From Flaviramulus basaltis (GTDB taxonomy: Bacteria > Bacteroidota > Bacteroidia > Flavobacteriales > Flavobacteriaceae): a stretch of DNA of 64,000 bases. The notes under the pieces were generated by a model that made no database searches, was not told the origin of the DNA, and was given only the letters and a program-made list of their open reading frames with translations. The stretch spans positions 682,001 to 746,000 of the forward strand of contig NZ_FPKV01000001.1 of NCBI RefSeq assembly GCF_900114265.1, given 5' to 3'. Positions 9,218 through 18,192 of the stretch are shown piece by piece. A program made the translations under genes and the position numbers. The stretch's first letter is position 1; each line of letters starts with the position of its first letter.

Positions 9218-9817
9218 ATGAAAAATTTAATTAAACACACAAAAAAAGGATTCTTAATGGTAACTATGTTTGCTACCTTATTAAGTTTCGCAAATGAAAA
9301 TTCATTTTTTACAATAAAAAATGACGCTAAAAAAACAGTACTCATATTAAAAAATGTGAAAGAAGGTAACCTATTATCTATTATAGATAATAATGGTATA
9401 ATTTTATATAAAGAACTTATTGAACAAAATGGTGTATATTCTAAAGGATTTGATTTAACATCGCTTCCTGATGGTAAATACATTTTTGAATTAGATAAGG
9501 ATATACAAATTGACACTATTCCTTTTACTGTAACATCTAACAATGTTGTTTTTAGTAAAGCAGAAGAAAAAACAATTTTTAAACCTTACACTAGAGTTAA
9601 AGGAAACATGCTTTATATTACAAAACTAGCATTAAATGAAGAGCCTTTAAAAATTGATATTTATTTTTCAAACGCTATTGATTCTAAACTTATGTATTCA
9701 GAAAAAATAGAAGGAACAAAAAACATTCAAAAAGTTTACAGATTATCTGGTTTAGAACAAGGTAACTACAAAGTAGTTATGAAAACTGAAGGAAAAACAT
9801 TTACAAAAAATATTTAA
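9218..9817 (+). CDS. Secreted protein of unknown function, 199 residues
   Basis: The N-terminus (MKNLIKHTKKGFLMVTMFATLLSFA) is a signal peptide, so the product leaves the cytoplasm. The mature part is strand-rich and contains two repeats resembling small beta domains (around SLPDGKYIFELD and GLEQGNYKVVMK), a look shared with C-terminal sorting-type modules of this phylum. It may be a stand-alone beta-sandwich. I chose the start after the promoter box. The gene is monocistronic, with a terminator directly after it. No function is assigned. Confidence 0.75.
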   Translation: MKNLIKHTKKGFLMVTMFATLLSFANENSFFTIKNDAKKTVLILKNVKEGNLLSIIDNNGIILYKELIEQNGVYSKGFDLTSLPDGKYIFELDKDIQIDTIPFTVTSNNVVFSKAEEKTIFKPYTRVKGNMLYITKLALNEEPLKIDIYFSNAIDSKLMYSEKIEGTKNIQKVYRLSGLEQGNYKVVMKTEGKTFTKNI

Positions 9818-9847
9818 TTCCCAATATTTAAATTTAATTTTTGCTAG

Positions 9848-9880
9848 AAAAAGTGGGTTATTTTAAACCCACTTTTTTAT
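9848..9880. terminator. Bidirectional terminator between convergent genes
   Basis: A twelve-base stem (AAAAAGTGGGTT / AACCCACTTTTT) with a six-base loop is flanked by A and T runs on both sides. It serves the secreted-protein gene on the plus strand and probably the radical SAM gene on the minus strand. Confidence 0.85.
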
Positions 9881-9881
9881 T

Positions 9882-10955
9882 TTAAAAAAGTTTTAACTGC
9901 CCATCTTTGAATTGCTCATGTAATTCTGTGTTTAATTTTGGCTTTCTTTTGTCCTTAAAATATTTTAATCTTCCTAATTTAACAAGATTATTAATCTGTT
10001 CTGCAATCTTACCTTCTCCATTCATTCTTGTTTTATAGCGTGAATCATTTAAAGTACCACCGTGACAACTTTCTATTTGATGCAATACTTTATCAGCTCT
10101 ATCAGGCATTGTTTTTTTAATCCAATCAGAAAAAATTTCACCAATTGCACCATTAAGTCTAACAATAGTATGGCCTATTGATAACGCACCATTATCTGAA
10201 GCTGCTTTTGCTAATGGTAAAATTTCATGACTATTAATTGATGGAATTATAGGTGCCAACATCACATTTACTGGAATTTTATTTTCACTCAAAACCTTTA
10301 CAGTTTCCAAACGTTTTTTTATTGAAGCTGTTCTTGGTTCTAAAATACGTCTGGTATTTTCAGACAATGAGGTAATAGATATATTTACACTTATTAAACT
10401 GTCTTTTGTTAAGGCTTCTAAAAGATCTAAATCTCTAAGAATTAATGCGTTTTTTGTAATTATAGAAACTGGATGTTTATACTTTAAAAAAACCTCCAAA
10501 CATTGTCGAGTAATTTCAAATTCTTTTTCGGCGGGTTGATAGCAATCTGTATTTCCAGACATCACTATTGGATGTGCTTTCCAACTTTTCTTTTTTAATA
10601 AAGCTTCTAATAGTTTTGGCGAATCTTTTTTTACTAAAATGCGACGTTCAAAATCTAAACCAGCACTGTAACCCCAATATTCATGGGTGTTTCTAGCATA
10701 GCAATAAATACACCCGTGTTCGCAACCTTGATAAGAATTCATTGAGTATTGCATGCCAACATCTGGGCTTTCAACTTTATTGACAATTGTTTTTGGAAAA
10801 ACAGGTAAATAAAGTGTTTTGTTTTTATCGACTTGCTCGTCTTCTTTTTGACAGAATTCTAAAAAATCGTCACGCATTTCATGACTTAATTGAAAGAAAC
10901 GATTATGCACATTAAGTTGTGCTCCTCGTCCTTTTATGGTAGATTTTGGGTTCAT
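9882..10955 (-). CDS. PA0069-family radical SAM protein (SplB-like)
   Basis: Radical S-adenosylmethionine enzyme related to spore photoproduct lyase but lacking a known substrate. The iron-sulfur motif CX3CX2C is present as CEHGCIYC near residue 78, within the family-typical SYQGCEHGCIYCYARNTHEY region. The length of 357 residues fits the family. It stands alone between terminators. Confidence 0.9.
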   Translation of the reverse strand: MNPKSTIKGRGAQLNVHNRFFQLSHEMRDDFLEFCQKEDEQVDKNKTLYLPVFPKTIVNKVESPDVGMQYSMNSYQGCEHGCIYCYARNTHEYWGYSAGLDFERRILVKKDSPKLLEALLKKKSWKAHPIVMSGNTDCYQPAEKEFEITRQCLEVFLKYKHPVSIITKNALILRDLDLLEALTKDSLISVNISITSLSENTRRILEPRTASIKKRLETVKVLSENKIPVNVMLAPIIPSINSHEILPLAKAASDNGALSIGHTIVRLNGAIGEIFSDWIKKTMPDRADKVLHQIESCHGGTLNDSRYKTRMNGEGKIAEQINNLVKLGRLKYFKDKRKPKLNTELHEQFKDGQLKLF

Positions 10956-11064
10956 TACAGTAAAACTAAAGGTTTTTGCTTTTGAGTAGCTCTTTAAAAT
11001 TACTTATAATTTGCTTTTAAAAATGTTAAAATCAAAATGGGTTATTAACAAAAATCTGAATTAT

Positions 11065-11101
11065 AAAAAAATGCCAAATAGTTTATATTTGGCATTTTTA
11101 C
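11065..11101 (-). terminator. Terminator of the outer-membrane protein gene
   Basis: A ten-base stem (ATGCCAAATA / TATTTGGCAT) with a five-base loop is followed on the minus strand by a run of T. It lies 50 bases after the stop of the outer-membrane protein gene. The 196-base gap holding it shows no other feature. Confidence 0.85.
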
Positions 11102-11151
11102 TCAATATGAAAAAGAATTTACACCTCGCTACCACCCGAGGCTTAATATTT

Positions 11152-12285
11152 TTAATTAAGATTAATTATTGAAATATCTTCTTTTTTACTTTTATTTTTA
11201 AATCTATATGTAATACCAAAATTGATTAAATAATCTGCAAAAGCAGCATCTCCTTGTCTTTCTGTTCCTGTTTGCTGTTCGGTTTCAATATCTGTAACAC
11301 TTTGTGGCCTCTCTCTTCTAACAGCTATTGGAACATTTAAGTTTAATGATATATTATCTTTCATAAAGGCAATTCCTGGGTCAATAGAAAGCACGTTTCC
11401 TGGTCTTCTAAATCCATCACTTTTTCCAATAACATCTTCTACAGGAATACCTTCAAACCTACCACCTAATGAAGCTGATAATGTTTGAGAAAGTGAATAG
11501 CTAAAACCACCACGCACTGAAAACTGATCGGTTACAGACATTATTGATTCGTTTTCTAGAATTGGACTTAATGTTTCCCTAAATGTTCTTATTCCATTTT
11601 TATTTCTTGGGTTAAATAAATAGAATCCACTTAAATAAGAATATAGCCCAGTGCTTACTTTTTGGTAAAATTGAAAATCTAGTGTAAAACCAAATCCGCC
11701 ATCACCTGGTTGTATTGATTGGTCCACAGGGCGAATTTGAGGCTCACCGTTTGTTCCAACATTGTAAAATATATCCGTAGCGTTAAAATTTCCAGTTGGT
11801 AATTTAAGACCAAAGCCCATTGCTAAATTTCCGTTCATATGAGTTTCTGAATTAAAAAGCCAATAGCCTACACCCAATCTTACATCTCCAATACCTCTAG
11901 AAAACGATAAATGCCTTTCTGTTCTACCATGCTCATATAAAGAAGATCTAGTATTTATAACTGATGGAATCGTTATTCCTGCATACAATCGATCGGTTAT
12001 ACCATAATTTAATGTAAAGTCCCATGAATGAGAGTTATTTATAACTTCAGTGTTATTTGACACTCTATCAGGCTCTTCTTCTGTTCCTCTAAAGTGTCTA
12101 AAGGATTTAAAATATCGATAATTCATGCCTAACTGAAAATCGCCAGGTTGAAGCAGATTACTATCTAAATTATTACCTACACTACAAGAAAAATGTCTGA
12201 TTGCTACACAACCTTGAGCCAGCATACTGTTTGTTGTTAAACAAAACAATATTAAAATTGCAACTCTTATTAAATGTATTCTCAT
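11152..12285 (-). CDS. Outer-membrane beta-barrel protein, function unknown
   Basis: A signal peptide (MRIHLIRVAILILFCLTTNSMLAQ) precedes a strand-rich protein with alternating aromatic and polar residues and repeated short glycine turns, typical of an outer-membrane barrel. The mature N-terminus has three Cys in GCVAIRHFSCSVG. The overall look resembles the MetA/phenol-degradation-like transporter barrels, but I would not name a substrate. I used the ATG at 12285 because it starts the signal peptide; an in-frame ATG nine codons earlier adds only polar residues. Confidence 0.7.
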   Translation of the reverse strand: MRIHLIRVAILILFCLTTNSMLAQGCVAIRHFSCSVGNNLDSNLLQPGDFQLGMNYRYFKSFRHFRGTEEEPDRVSNNTEVINNSHSWDFTLNYGITDRLYAGITIPSVINTRSSLYEHGRTERHLSFSRGIGDVRLGVGYWLFNSETHMNGNLAMGFGLKLPTGNFNATDIFYNVGTNGEPQIRPVDQSIQPGDGGFGFTLDFQFYQKVSTGLYSYLSGFYLFNPRNKNGIRTFRETLSPILENESIMSVTDQFSVRGGFSYSLSQTLSASLGGRFEGIPVEDVIGKSDGFRRPGNVLSIDPGIAFMKDNISLNLNVPIAVRRERPQSVTDIETEQQTGTERQGDAAFADYLINFGITYRFKNKSKKEDISIINLN

Positions 12286-12457
12286 ATTTAGTTTTGCCTC
12301 TATATTGAACAAGAAGCATATTGCTAAAGTAGTTGAACACCTTATTGGTTTGTTTCAACAAAAAGTTAAAAACATTAATGAAAGATTAAGAAAATTAATA
12401 AAGTATTAATATGAGTTTAGAAGGAGTTTTTTTAGTATTATAGTATGATATTTAGAA

Positions 12458-13729
12458 ATGAAAAGAAGATCTGTTTATATAGTCATATTTATTGTAGCCA
12501 TTCTTGGTTTGTTTTTTATTCAATATAAATACCTGAAAATTGGCGTTAGTTTGGCTACTGTTCAATTTAAAAAAAACATAGATGTTGCAAGTAAAAATAT
12601 TAAAAATGATTTGGCAGATGAAAATCAATTAACTTTTTTAGTTGGGAAAGCCATAACAAATGATGATACTAATTTTAAATTAAGTATTGATAGTATTCAA
12701 GATGCTTCAAAATACTTTCTTAAAGATTTTATAAGCTACAGACTAAAACTTAATGGAATTGACACTGATTTTTCATATAGATTAATTGCTAAAGACAGTA
12801 GCTTTTCACTAAAATCGCCTAATCAATTTAACACTAGCGAAAACCTACTTACGTTCCCAATACAATTGAAAGGTTACTTACCAGAAACAGCAGGTAAAGA
12901 CACCCTTTTAGAACTACAATTCAAAAATATAAACTCATATCTTTTATCTCAATTAAATGGGCTCACCATACCAAGTTTGCTGTTTATGCTTATTATTATA
13001 ATTATTTTTATTTGGTTTTTAAGATCTATTTACTGGCAAAGACAAGTAATTACAACAACAAACTCTTTTATAAATAACCTAACACATGAGCTTAAAACCC
13101 CTGTGTTTTCAATAAATCTAGCATCAAAGATGTTAGAAAAAGATTTAGACACAACAAAAAAACCTCTTTTAAAAATTATTAGGCAACAAACAGAGCGATT
13201 AAACAAACATATTGATAAGGTTTTAGAATTAGGGAAACTGGAGTTTCAGCCAAAATTGTTTAATTTAAAAAAAACAGACTTCAAACCTAATTTAATTGAA
13301 ATTTGCCAAAATTTTGAAACACTTTCTAACCTCAACAATATTACGTTTACTTATAACTTAGAAGAGGGTAGTTTCTTAATTAAATCTGAAATTAATCATT
13401 TAGAAAATGCTATCAGTAATATTTTAGATAACGCTCAAAAATACTCAGAAAACCCAATTATAAAGTTAAATGCTTCTAAACATAAAAATCAATTACTAAT
13501 TAGTATTTCAGATAACGGCGTTGGTATAAATAAAAAAGATAAGGATCTCATATTTAAAAAATATTACAGAGTTTCTAACGAAGATGTACACAAGGTAAAA
13601 GGTTATGGACTTGGTTTAAGCTACGTAAAAGAAGTCGTAAAAAAACATAAAGGAAAAGTAAAAATAGATAGCAACGTTGGAGTTGGCACAATTGTTACTA
13701 TTTTTATTCCGTTAATTCATGAAAAATAA
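12458..13729 (+). CDS. Sensor histidine kinase of a two-component system
   Basis: Membrane kinase with transmembrane segments at about 5-25 and 168-190 enclosing a periplasmic sensor region. No HAMP domain is evident before the HisKA domain, whose phospho-acceptor is in LTHELKTP near residue 210. The ATP-binding N box (NILDNAQKYS), G1 (DNGVGI) and G2 (GYGLGLSYV) are intact. The partner response regulator overlaps its 3' end by 11 bases, so the two are translationally coupled. The stimulus is unknown. Confidence 0.93.
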   Translation: MKRRSVYIVIFIVAILGLFFIQYKYLKIGVSLATVQFKKNIDVASKNIKNDLADENQLTFLVGKAITNDDTNFKLSIDSIQDASKYFLKDFISYRLKLNGIDTDFSYRLIAKDSSFSLKSPNQFNTSENLLTFPIQLKGYLPETAGKDTLLELQFKNINSYLLSQLNGLTIPSLLFMLIIIIIFIWFLRSIYWQRQVITTTNSFINNLTHELKTPVFSINLASKMLEKDLDTTKKPLLKIIRQQTERLNKHIDKVLELGKLEFQPKLFNLKKTDFKPNLIEICQNFETLSNLNNITFTYNLEEGSFLIKSEINHLENAISNILDNAQKYSENPIIKLNASKHKNQLLISISDNGVGINKKDKDLIFKKYYRVSNEDVHKVKGYGLGLSYVKEVVKKHKGKVKIDSNVGVGTIVTIFIPLIHEK

Positions 13730-14420
13730 TAAGCAAAATATAATCCTTATTGAAGATGACCCAACTTTGGGTTATTTACTTACTGAGTATTTAAAAATGA
13801 ACAATTTTGAAATATCTTGGGCAAAAACTGGTGTTGATTGTTTAAAAATGTTAGAAATGAACATTTACGATTTAGCCATTTTAGATGTTATGCTCCCAGA
13901 TACAAATGGATTTGATTTAGCCACAAAAATTAAAAACTTACACCCTAATTTACCATTTATATTTTTAACTGCCAGATCGTTAAAAATTGATGTTTTAAAA
14001 GGTTTTTCAGCAGGTGCAATTGATTATTTAAAAAAACCGATTGATGAAGAAGAATTGGTTGTTAGAATTAAAACTCTACTTTTTAGATTAGAAAGTCCAA
14101 AACAAAAAACAGATAATGATGACACCTATAAATTAGGCACTTATGTGTTTAACACATTAAAACAAGAGCTTATTTATAATGACCAAAAAACGGATTTAAC
14201 AAACAGAGAAACCCAGTTATTATTATACTTAGTAAATCATAAAAATAACCTTTGCACTCACAAAGATATTTTAACAACTTTATGGGGTGAAAATGATTAC
14301 TTCAACAAAAAAAGCCTGAATGTTTTTATAACGCATTTGCGTAAATATTTAAAAAACGACTCTTCTCTAAAAATAGAAAACATTCACAACCGTGGGTTTA
14401 TATTAAGAATTGACGATTAG
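13719..14420 (+). CDS. OmpR/PhoB-type response regulator
   Basis: The receiver domain (1-120) has the acidic pair EDD, the phospho-acceptor Asp in ILDVMLP near residue 56, and the conserved Lys in LKKP. The C-terminal half is a winged-helix DNA-binding domain with the usual TNRETQLLLYL and NVFITHLRKYL segments. It overlaps the kinase gene and should be its cognate regulator. Possible targets include the divergent outer-membrane protein gene upstream of the kinase, by position only. Confidence 0.94.
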   Translation: MKNNKQNIILIEDDPTLGYLLTEYLKMNNFEISWAKTGVDCLKMLEMNIYDLAILDVMLPDTNGFDLATKIKNLHPNLPFIFLTARSLKIDVLKGFSAGAIDYLKKPIDEEELVVRIKTLLFRLESPKQKTDNDDTYKLGTYVFNTLKQELIYNDQKTDLTNRETQLLLYLVNHKNNLCTHKDILTTLWGENDYFNKKSLNVFITHLRKYLKNDSSLKIENIHNRGFILRIDD

Positions 14421-14549
14421 TGATTTGTGTTTAGTGTTAAACTTGACTTTACCATAAAAAAACGATAACTTCGTTAAACACTTGTGATACAGAATGTTAA
14501 AACAATTCTTTATTAATTAGTTGTTGTAACATATTAAAAAAGCAACAAT

Positions 14550-15973
14550 ATGTCAAAAATCAGGAAATCATCCCTAGAAATAGGTAAAGAAGAATTTTAA
14601 AAAATTGGATATCAATTAATTGATGATATTTCTGATTTTATTGAATCAATAGATCGAAAACCTGTTATTCCAAATGAAAGCCCGAGCCAATTACAGCAGC
14701 TATTAGGTAATGCTTCCACCTGCTACTGAGCTAATTACTAAAGCAACTGATTTATTATTCAATCATTCCTTACTTAATGGACATCCTAAATTTTTTGGGT
14801 ATATTACTTCTTCAGCGGCTCCGATTGGCACATTGGCAGATTTACTGGCGTCATCAGTCAATCCAAATGTTGGCGCACATATTTTAAGCCCAATAGCTAC
14901 TGAAATTGAAAAAAAACCATTAAATGGTTATCTGAATTTATAGGTGTCTCACCAAACCATGGAGGCATATTGGTTAGTGGTGGTAATATGGCAAATTTCA
15001 CTGCATTTTTAGCCGCCAGAACAGCGAAAGCACCTAAGAATATTAAAGAAGATGGGATTTCAAACTATTCAGAAAAACTTACTATTTATTGTCCCAAATC
15101 GACACATTCCTGGATTGAAAAAGCTGCCATTCTATTTGGATTAGGCACAAAGTCTGTAAGTTGGAAACCACAATAAAAAAAGATCTAAAAAATAACTGCA
15201 AACCAATAATGGTAATTGGCACAGCAGGTGATGTAAGCACGGGAGCTGTTGATGATTTGAATGCTATAGCAAGTATTTGCAAAAAATACGATTTGTGGTT
15301 TCATATTGATGGTGCTTATGGCACTCCTGCCGCTGTTATTCCAAAACTCAGTTATTTATTTGATGGCATTAAAGAAGCCGATTCTATTGCTCTAGATCCA
15401 CACAAATGGTTATACAGCCCAATTGAAGCAGGTTGTACATTAGTAAAAAACCTTCAACATTTAATTGATACTTATAGCTCACATCCAGAATATTATAACT
15501 TTAGTAACACTGAAGACGAGATAGCTCTAAATTTTTATGAATATGGATTTCAAAACTCACGAGGTTTTAGGGCTTTAAAAGTATGGCTAACATTACAACA
15601 AATAGGAAGAAGTGGCTACGAAAAATTAATTAGTGAAGACATAGAACTCTCAGAAATGTTATATAACCTAGCTAAAAAACATCCTGAATTGGAAGCTATT
15701 TTTCAAAATTTAAGCATTACTACTTTTAGATATATTCCTTTAGACACCACTAAAAGTAAAGATTTTATAAATGAATTAAATAAAAATTTATTGAATATGC
15801 TTTAGACTGGAGGAGAAGTTTTTTTGTCAAATGCCATTGTTTCTGAAAAGTATTGCTGGAAAGCTTGTATAGTGAATTTTAGAACTTCCCAAAAAGATAT
15901 TGAAGAAATTATTGAAATAATAATAAGAGAGGGAAGAAAAGTTTATTTAAAACTTTCTCAGAAATTAAAATAG
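14550..15973 (+). pseudogene. Decayed PLP-dependent (aromatic-L-amino-acid type) decarboxylase
   Basis: Pieces of one group II decarboxylase follow each other in three frames. The pieces include a start (MSKIRKSSLEIGKEEF), the substrate-loop region GHPKFFGYITSSAAP, VSGGNMANFTAFLAAR, IGTAGDVSTGAVDD, HIDGAYG and the PLP-lysine motif DPHKWLYSP. Lesions seen: a stop at codon 17, a frameshift near 14707, loss of one A from an A run near 14911, a frameshift with apparent short deletion near 15165, and an in-frame stop at 15803, after which a typical C-terminus (TGGEVFLSNAIV) continues to 15973. Five lesions make sequencing error an unlikely explanation. The intact ancestor would decarboxylate an aromatic or related amino acid. 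Confidence 0.9.
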
Positions 15974-16089
15974 ATAATTAGTCAAATGTATTTAATATTA
16001 AACTTCTCTTTATAAAAATTAAGACATTTATATAAATGCAGTTAGACGAAATTTGAACAAAAAACACTGAGTTTAATAACTAATTTAGT

Positions 16090-16449
16090 TTACAACTCTA
16101 AAGTTCTTTCTCTATGTTCAACAGCCCATTCTACCATAACATCTAAAACACTGTGAAATGTTTTTCCAGATTCTGTTAATTCATATTCAACAGTAACTGG
16201 AGTTGTATTATAAACTGTGCGTTCAACAACACCATTGTTCTCCAAATCTTTCAACTCCTTAGATAGCATTCTTGGAGAAATTTTATCAATATTTCGTTCT
16301 AATTCTTTAAAACGTTTTTTTCCATACATTAAACTTCCAATTATAGGTAGTTTCCATTTTCCGTTAATTACATTTAATGTGTCATTAAGAGCCAGAACAT
16401 ATTGTACTGAACATCTTTTTACTTCATCTATTTGATTTATTATTTCCAT
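16090..16449 (-). CDS. HxlR-family transcriptional regulator
   Basis: A 119-residue winged-helix protein of the HxlR/YodB group with the family signatures LNVINGKWKLPIIGSLMYGKKRFKEL (shortened here) and ISPRMLSKELKDLE. Two Cys-free termini flank the fold, although Cys13 (RCSVQY) matches the redox-sensing Cys near the N-terminus of YodB-like members. It is divergent from the nitroreductase/NmrA pair, which are typical targets of quinone- or aldehyde-sensing HxlR proteins. A perfect inverted repeat overlaps its own promoter box, suggesting autoregulation. Confidence 0.92.
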   Translation of the reverse strand: MEIINQIDEVKRCSVQYVLALNDTLNVINGKWKLPIIGSLMYGKKRFKELERNIDKISPRMLSKELKDLENNGVVERTVYNTTPVTVEYELTESGKTFHSVLDVMVEWAVEHRERTLEL

Positions 16450-16471
16450 ATGTTTTTATTTACACTATACT

Positions 16472-16491
16472 TTTGTATACTACTATACAAA
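16472..16491. promoter_or_regulatory. Candidate HxlR operator (perfect inverted repeat)
   Basis: TTTGTATA and TATACAAA form a perfect eight-base inverted repeat around the spacer CTAC. Extra TATAC/GTATA half-sites overlap on both sides (16466-16479 and 16484-16497). The repeat overlaps the hxlR-type gene's -7 box and lies between the two divergent starts, where an HxlR repressor would be expected to bind. Confidence 0.6.
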
Positions 16492-16518
16492 GGTATAATA
16501 CTTACTTATGTATATCAA
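16488..16518 (-). promoter_or_regulatory. Promoter of the HxlR-family gene
   Basis: On the minus strand TTG (16518-16516), a 20-base spacer and TACCTTTG (16495-16488) match the Bacteroidota pattern TTG-N19ish-TAnnTTTG. The -7 box overlaps the right half of the inverted repeat. Confidence 0.55.
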
Positions 16519-16525
16519 ATATATG

Positions 16526-16533
16526 TATTTTTG
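16526..16533 (+). promoter_or_regulatory. -7 box of the nitroreductase operon
   Basis: TATTTTTG matches TAnnTTTG and lies 26 bases before the nitroreductase ATG. No convincing TTG lies at the usual spacing, which could mean activator dependence or a weak promoter. Confidence 0.45.
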
Positions 16534-16559
16534 TTTTACAATTCTAAAAATATATAAAA

Positions 16560-17192
16560 ATGAGTTTAATAGAAGATCTAAATTGGCGTTATGCTACAAA
16601 AAAAATGAATGGGAATATTGTTCCTCAAGAAAAATTAGAATACATATTAGAAGCCGCTAGATTAGCACCCTCATCGTCAGGATTACAACCATATCAAATA
16701 TTTGTAATATCTAATAAAGATTTACAAGAAAAAATAAAACCTATAGCTTTCGACCAAAGTCAAATTATTGATGCTTCGCATATAATGATATTTGCCGCTT
16801 GGGATGGTTATACATTAGAAAAAATAGAAAAAGTATTCAATAAAACTATGGAAGAAAGAGGCCTTCCAAATGATACAATGGATGCATACAAAAATCAACT
16901 TTGGAGTATGTATGAGCCGCTAGGACAGGAATGGCAAGCAAACCACGCCGCAAAACAAACTTACATTTCTTTAGGAATGGCAATGGCTGCAGCTGCAGAA
17001 CAAAAAGTTGACGCAACTCCTATGGAAGGATTTATACCACCACAATTAGATCAATTGTTAGGTTTAGATAAACTTGGTCTAAAGAGTAGCTTAATACTTG
17101 CCTTAGGTTATAGAGAAGAAGCTAATGATTGGCTAGTTAAAATGAAGAAAGTACGCACGCCAAAAGAGGAATTTATAACTGAAATTAAATAA
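16560..17192 (+). CDS. Nitroreductase-family NAD(P)H-dependent oxidoreductase
   Basis: FMN-dependent reductase of the NfsB/YdgI type, acting on nitroaromatics, quinones or similar electrophiles. The N-terminal RYATKKMNG and ARLAPSSSGLQPYQIF segments are the FMN-binding signature, and LGYREE near the C-terminus is also typical. At 210 residues it is full length. The NmrA-like gene begins two bases after its stop, so the pair forms an operon opposite the HxlR regulator. Confidence 0.92.
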   Translation: MSLIEDLNWRYATKKMNGNIVPQEKLEYILEAARLAPSSSGLQPYQIFVISNKDLQEKIKPIAFDQSQIIDASHIMIFAAWDGYTLEKIEKVFNKTMEERGLPNDTMDAYKNQLWSMYEPLGQEWQANHAAKQTYISLGMAMAAAAEQKVDATPMEGFIPPQLDQLLGLDKLGLKSSLILALGYREEANDWLVKMKKVRTPKEEFITEIK

Positions 17193-17194
17193 TC

Positions 17195-18082
17195 GTGAAA
17201 GGAAATATATTAATTACTGGAGCAACAGGTAGTTTAGGGAAATCTGTTTTAAACAATTTATTAAAAGATTTTCCTTCAGATAAACTATCTGTGTTGGTAA
17301 GAGATGATAATAAAACAACCGAGTTTAAAAACAAAGGAGTAACAACATTTGTTGGCGATTATGATAATTACAATAGTTTAGTTTCTGCATTTAAAACCAT
17401 TGATAGTTTATATTTTGTATCAGGTAGTGACATTGCTAACAGAACAAAACAGCACGAAAATGTTATAAACGCAGCAAAAGAAGCAGGAGTGAAACATATA
17501 GTTTACACAAGTTTTGTTCGTGAAAATGAAACACAAAACTCTCCTATTGCTACAGTGGCTGAAGCACATTTAAAAACTGAAAAATGGTTAAAAAACTCAG
17601 GTATTGATTATACTATTTTAAAGCATACAATTTACATGGATTTTATTCCAATGTTTTTGGGTGAGCAAATGTTAGATACTGGCGTTGCATATTTACCTGC
17701 TGGTGATGGAAAAAATTCTTTTGTCACCCGTAATGATATGGCAGAAGTTGGCGCAAAAATTCTTACTTCATTAGAAGATCACAAGAATAAAGAATACGAT
17801 ATTATTAATGAAAACACTATTGGTTTTAAAGATATAGCATCTCAAATATCAGAAATTACTGGAAAACAAATTCAATACGTTTCACCAAGTCAAAAAGAAT
17901 ATATAGAAACATTAACAAAAGCAGGAGTTCCACAAGAGTATATTGGTGTTTTTGCTGGTTTTTCTGAAGCTTTTAAACAAGAAGAATTTATTAAAACAGG
18001 AACTACGATAAAAGCATTAATAGGTAGAAAACCAACAAATATAAAAGAATTTTTAACTCAAGCATATTCAAAAAAACAATAA
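17195..18082 (+). CDS. NmrA-like NAD(P)-binding reductase (QorB/atypical SDR)
   Basis: Atypical short-chain dehydrogenase with an N-terminal Rossmann motif (ITGATGSLGKSV) and the NmrA-type layout. QorB-like relatives reduce quinones. Translation appears to begin at a GTG two bases after the nitroreductase stop; no ATG suits better and the sequence directly after it is the Rossmann strand. The context with a nitroreductase and HxlR regulator fits electrophile or quinone detoxification. Confidence 0.9.
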   Translation: MKGNILITGATGSLGKSVLNNLLKDFPSDKLSVLVRDDNKTTEFKNKGVTTFVGDYDNYNSLVSAFKTIDSLYFVSGSDIANRTKQHENVINAAKEAGVKHIVYTSFVRENETQNSPIATVAEAHLKTEKWLKNSGIDYTILKHTIYMDFIPMFLGEQMLDTGVAYLPAGDGKNSFVTRNDMAEVGAKILTSLEDHKNKEYDIINENTIGFKDIASQISEITGKQIQYVSPSQKEYIETLTKAGVPQEYIGVFAGFSEAFKQEEFIKTGTTIKALIGRKPTNIKEFLTQAYSKKQ

Positions 18083-18192
18083 AGAGTTAGAATGTTTTGA
18101 AAAACTTAAGGAATTTAGATTAACCATAATTTTAGCAGAATGAAGTATTATAAGTTTTAATTTTATAAGAATTAGCTTTTACTAATCCAAAT

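Noticed and set aside
11113-11140. Hairpin-like CCTCG ... CGAGG near the outer-membrane protein stop
   Set aside because: Short stem with no T run, next to a clearly better terminator at 11065-11101.
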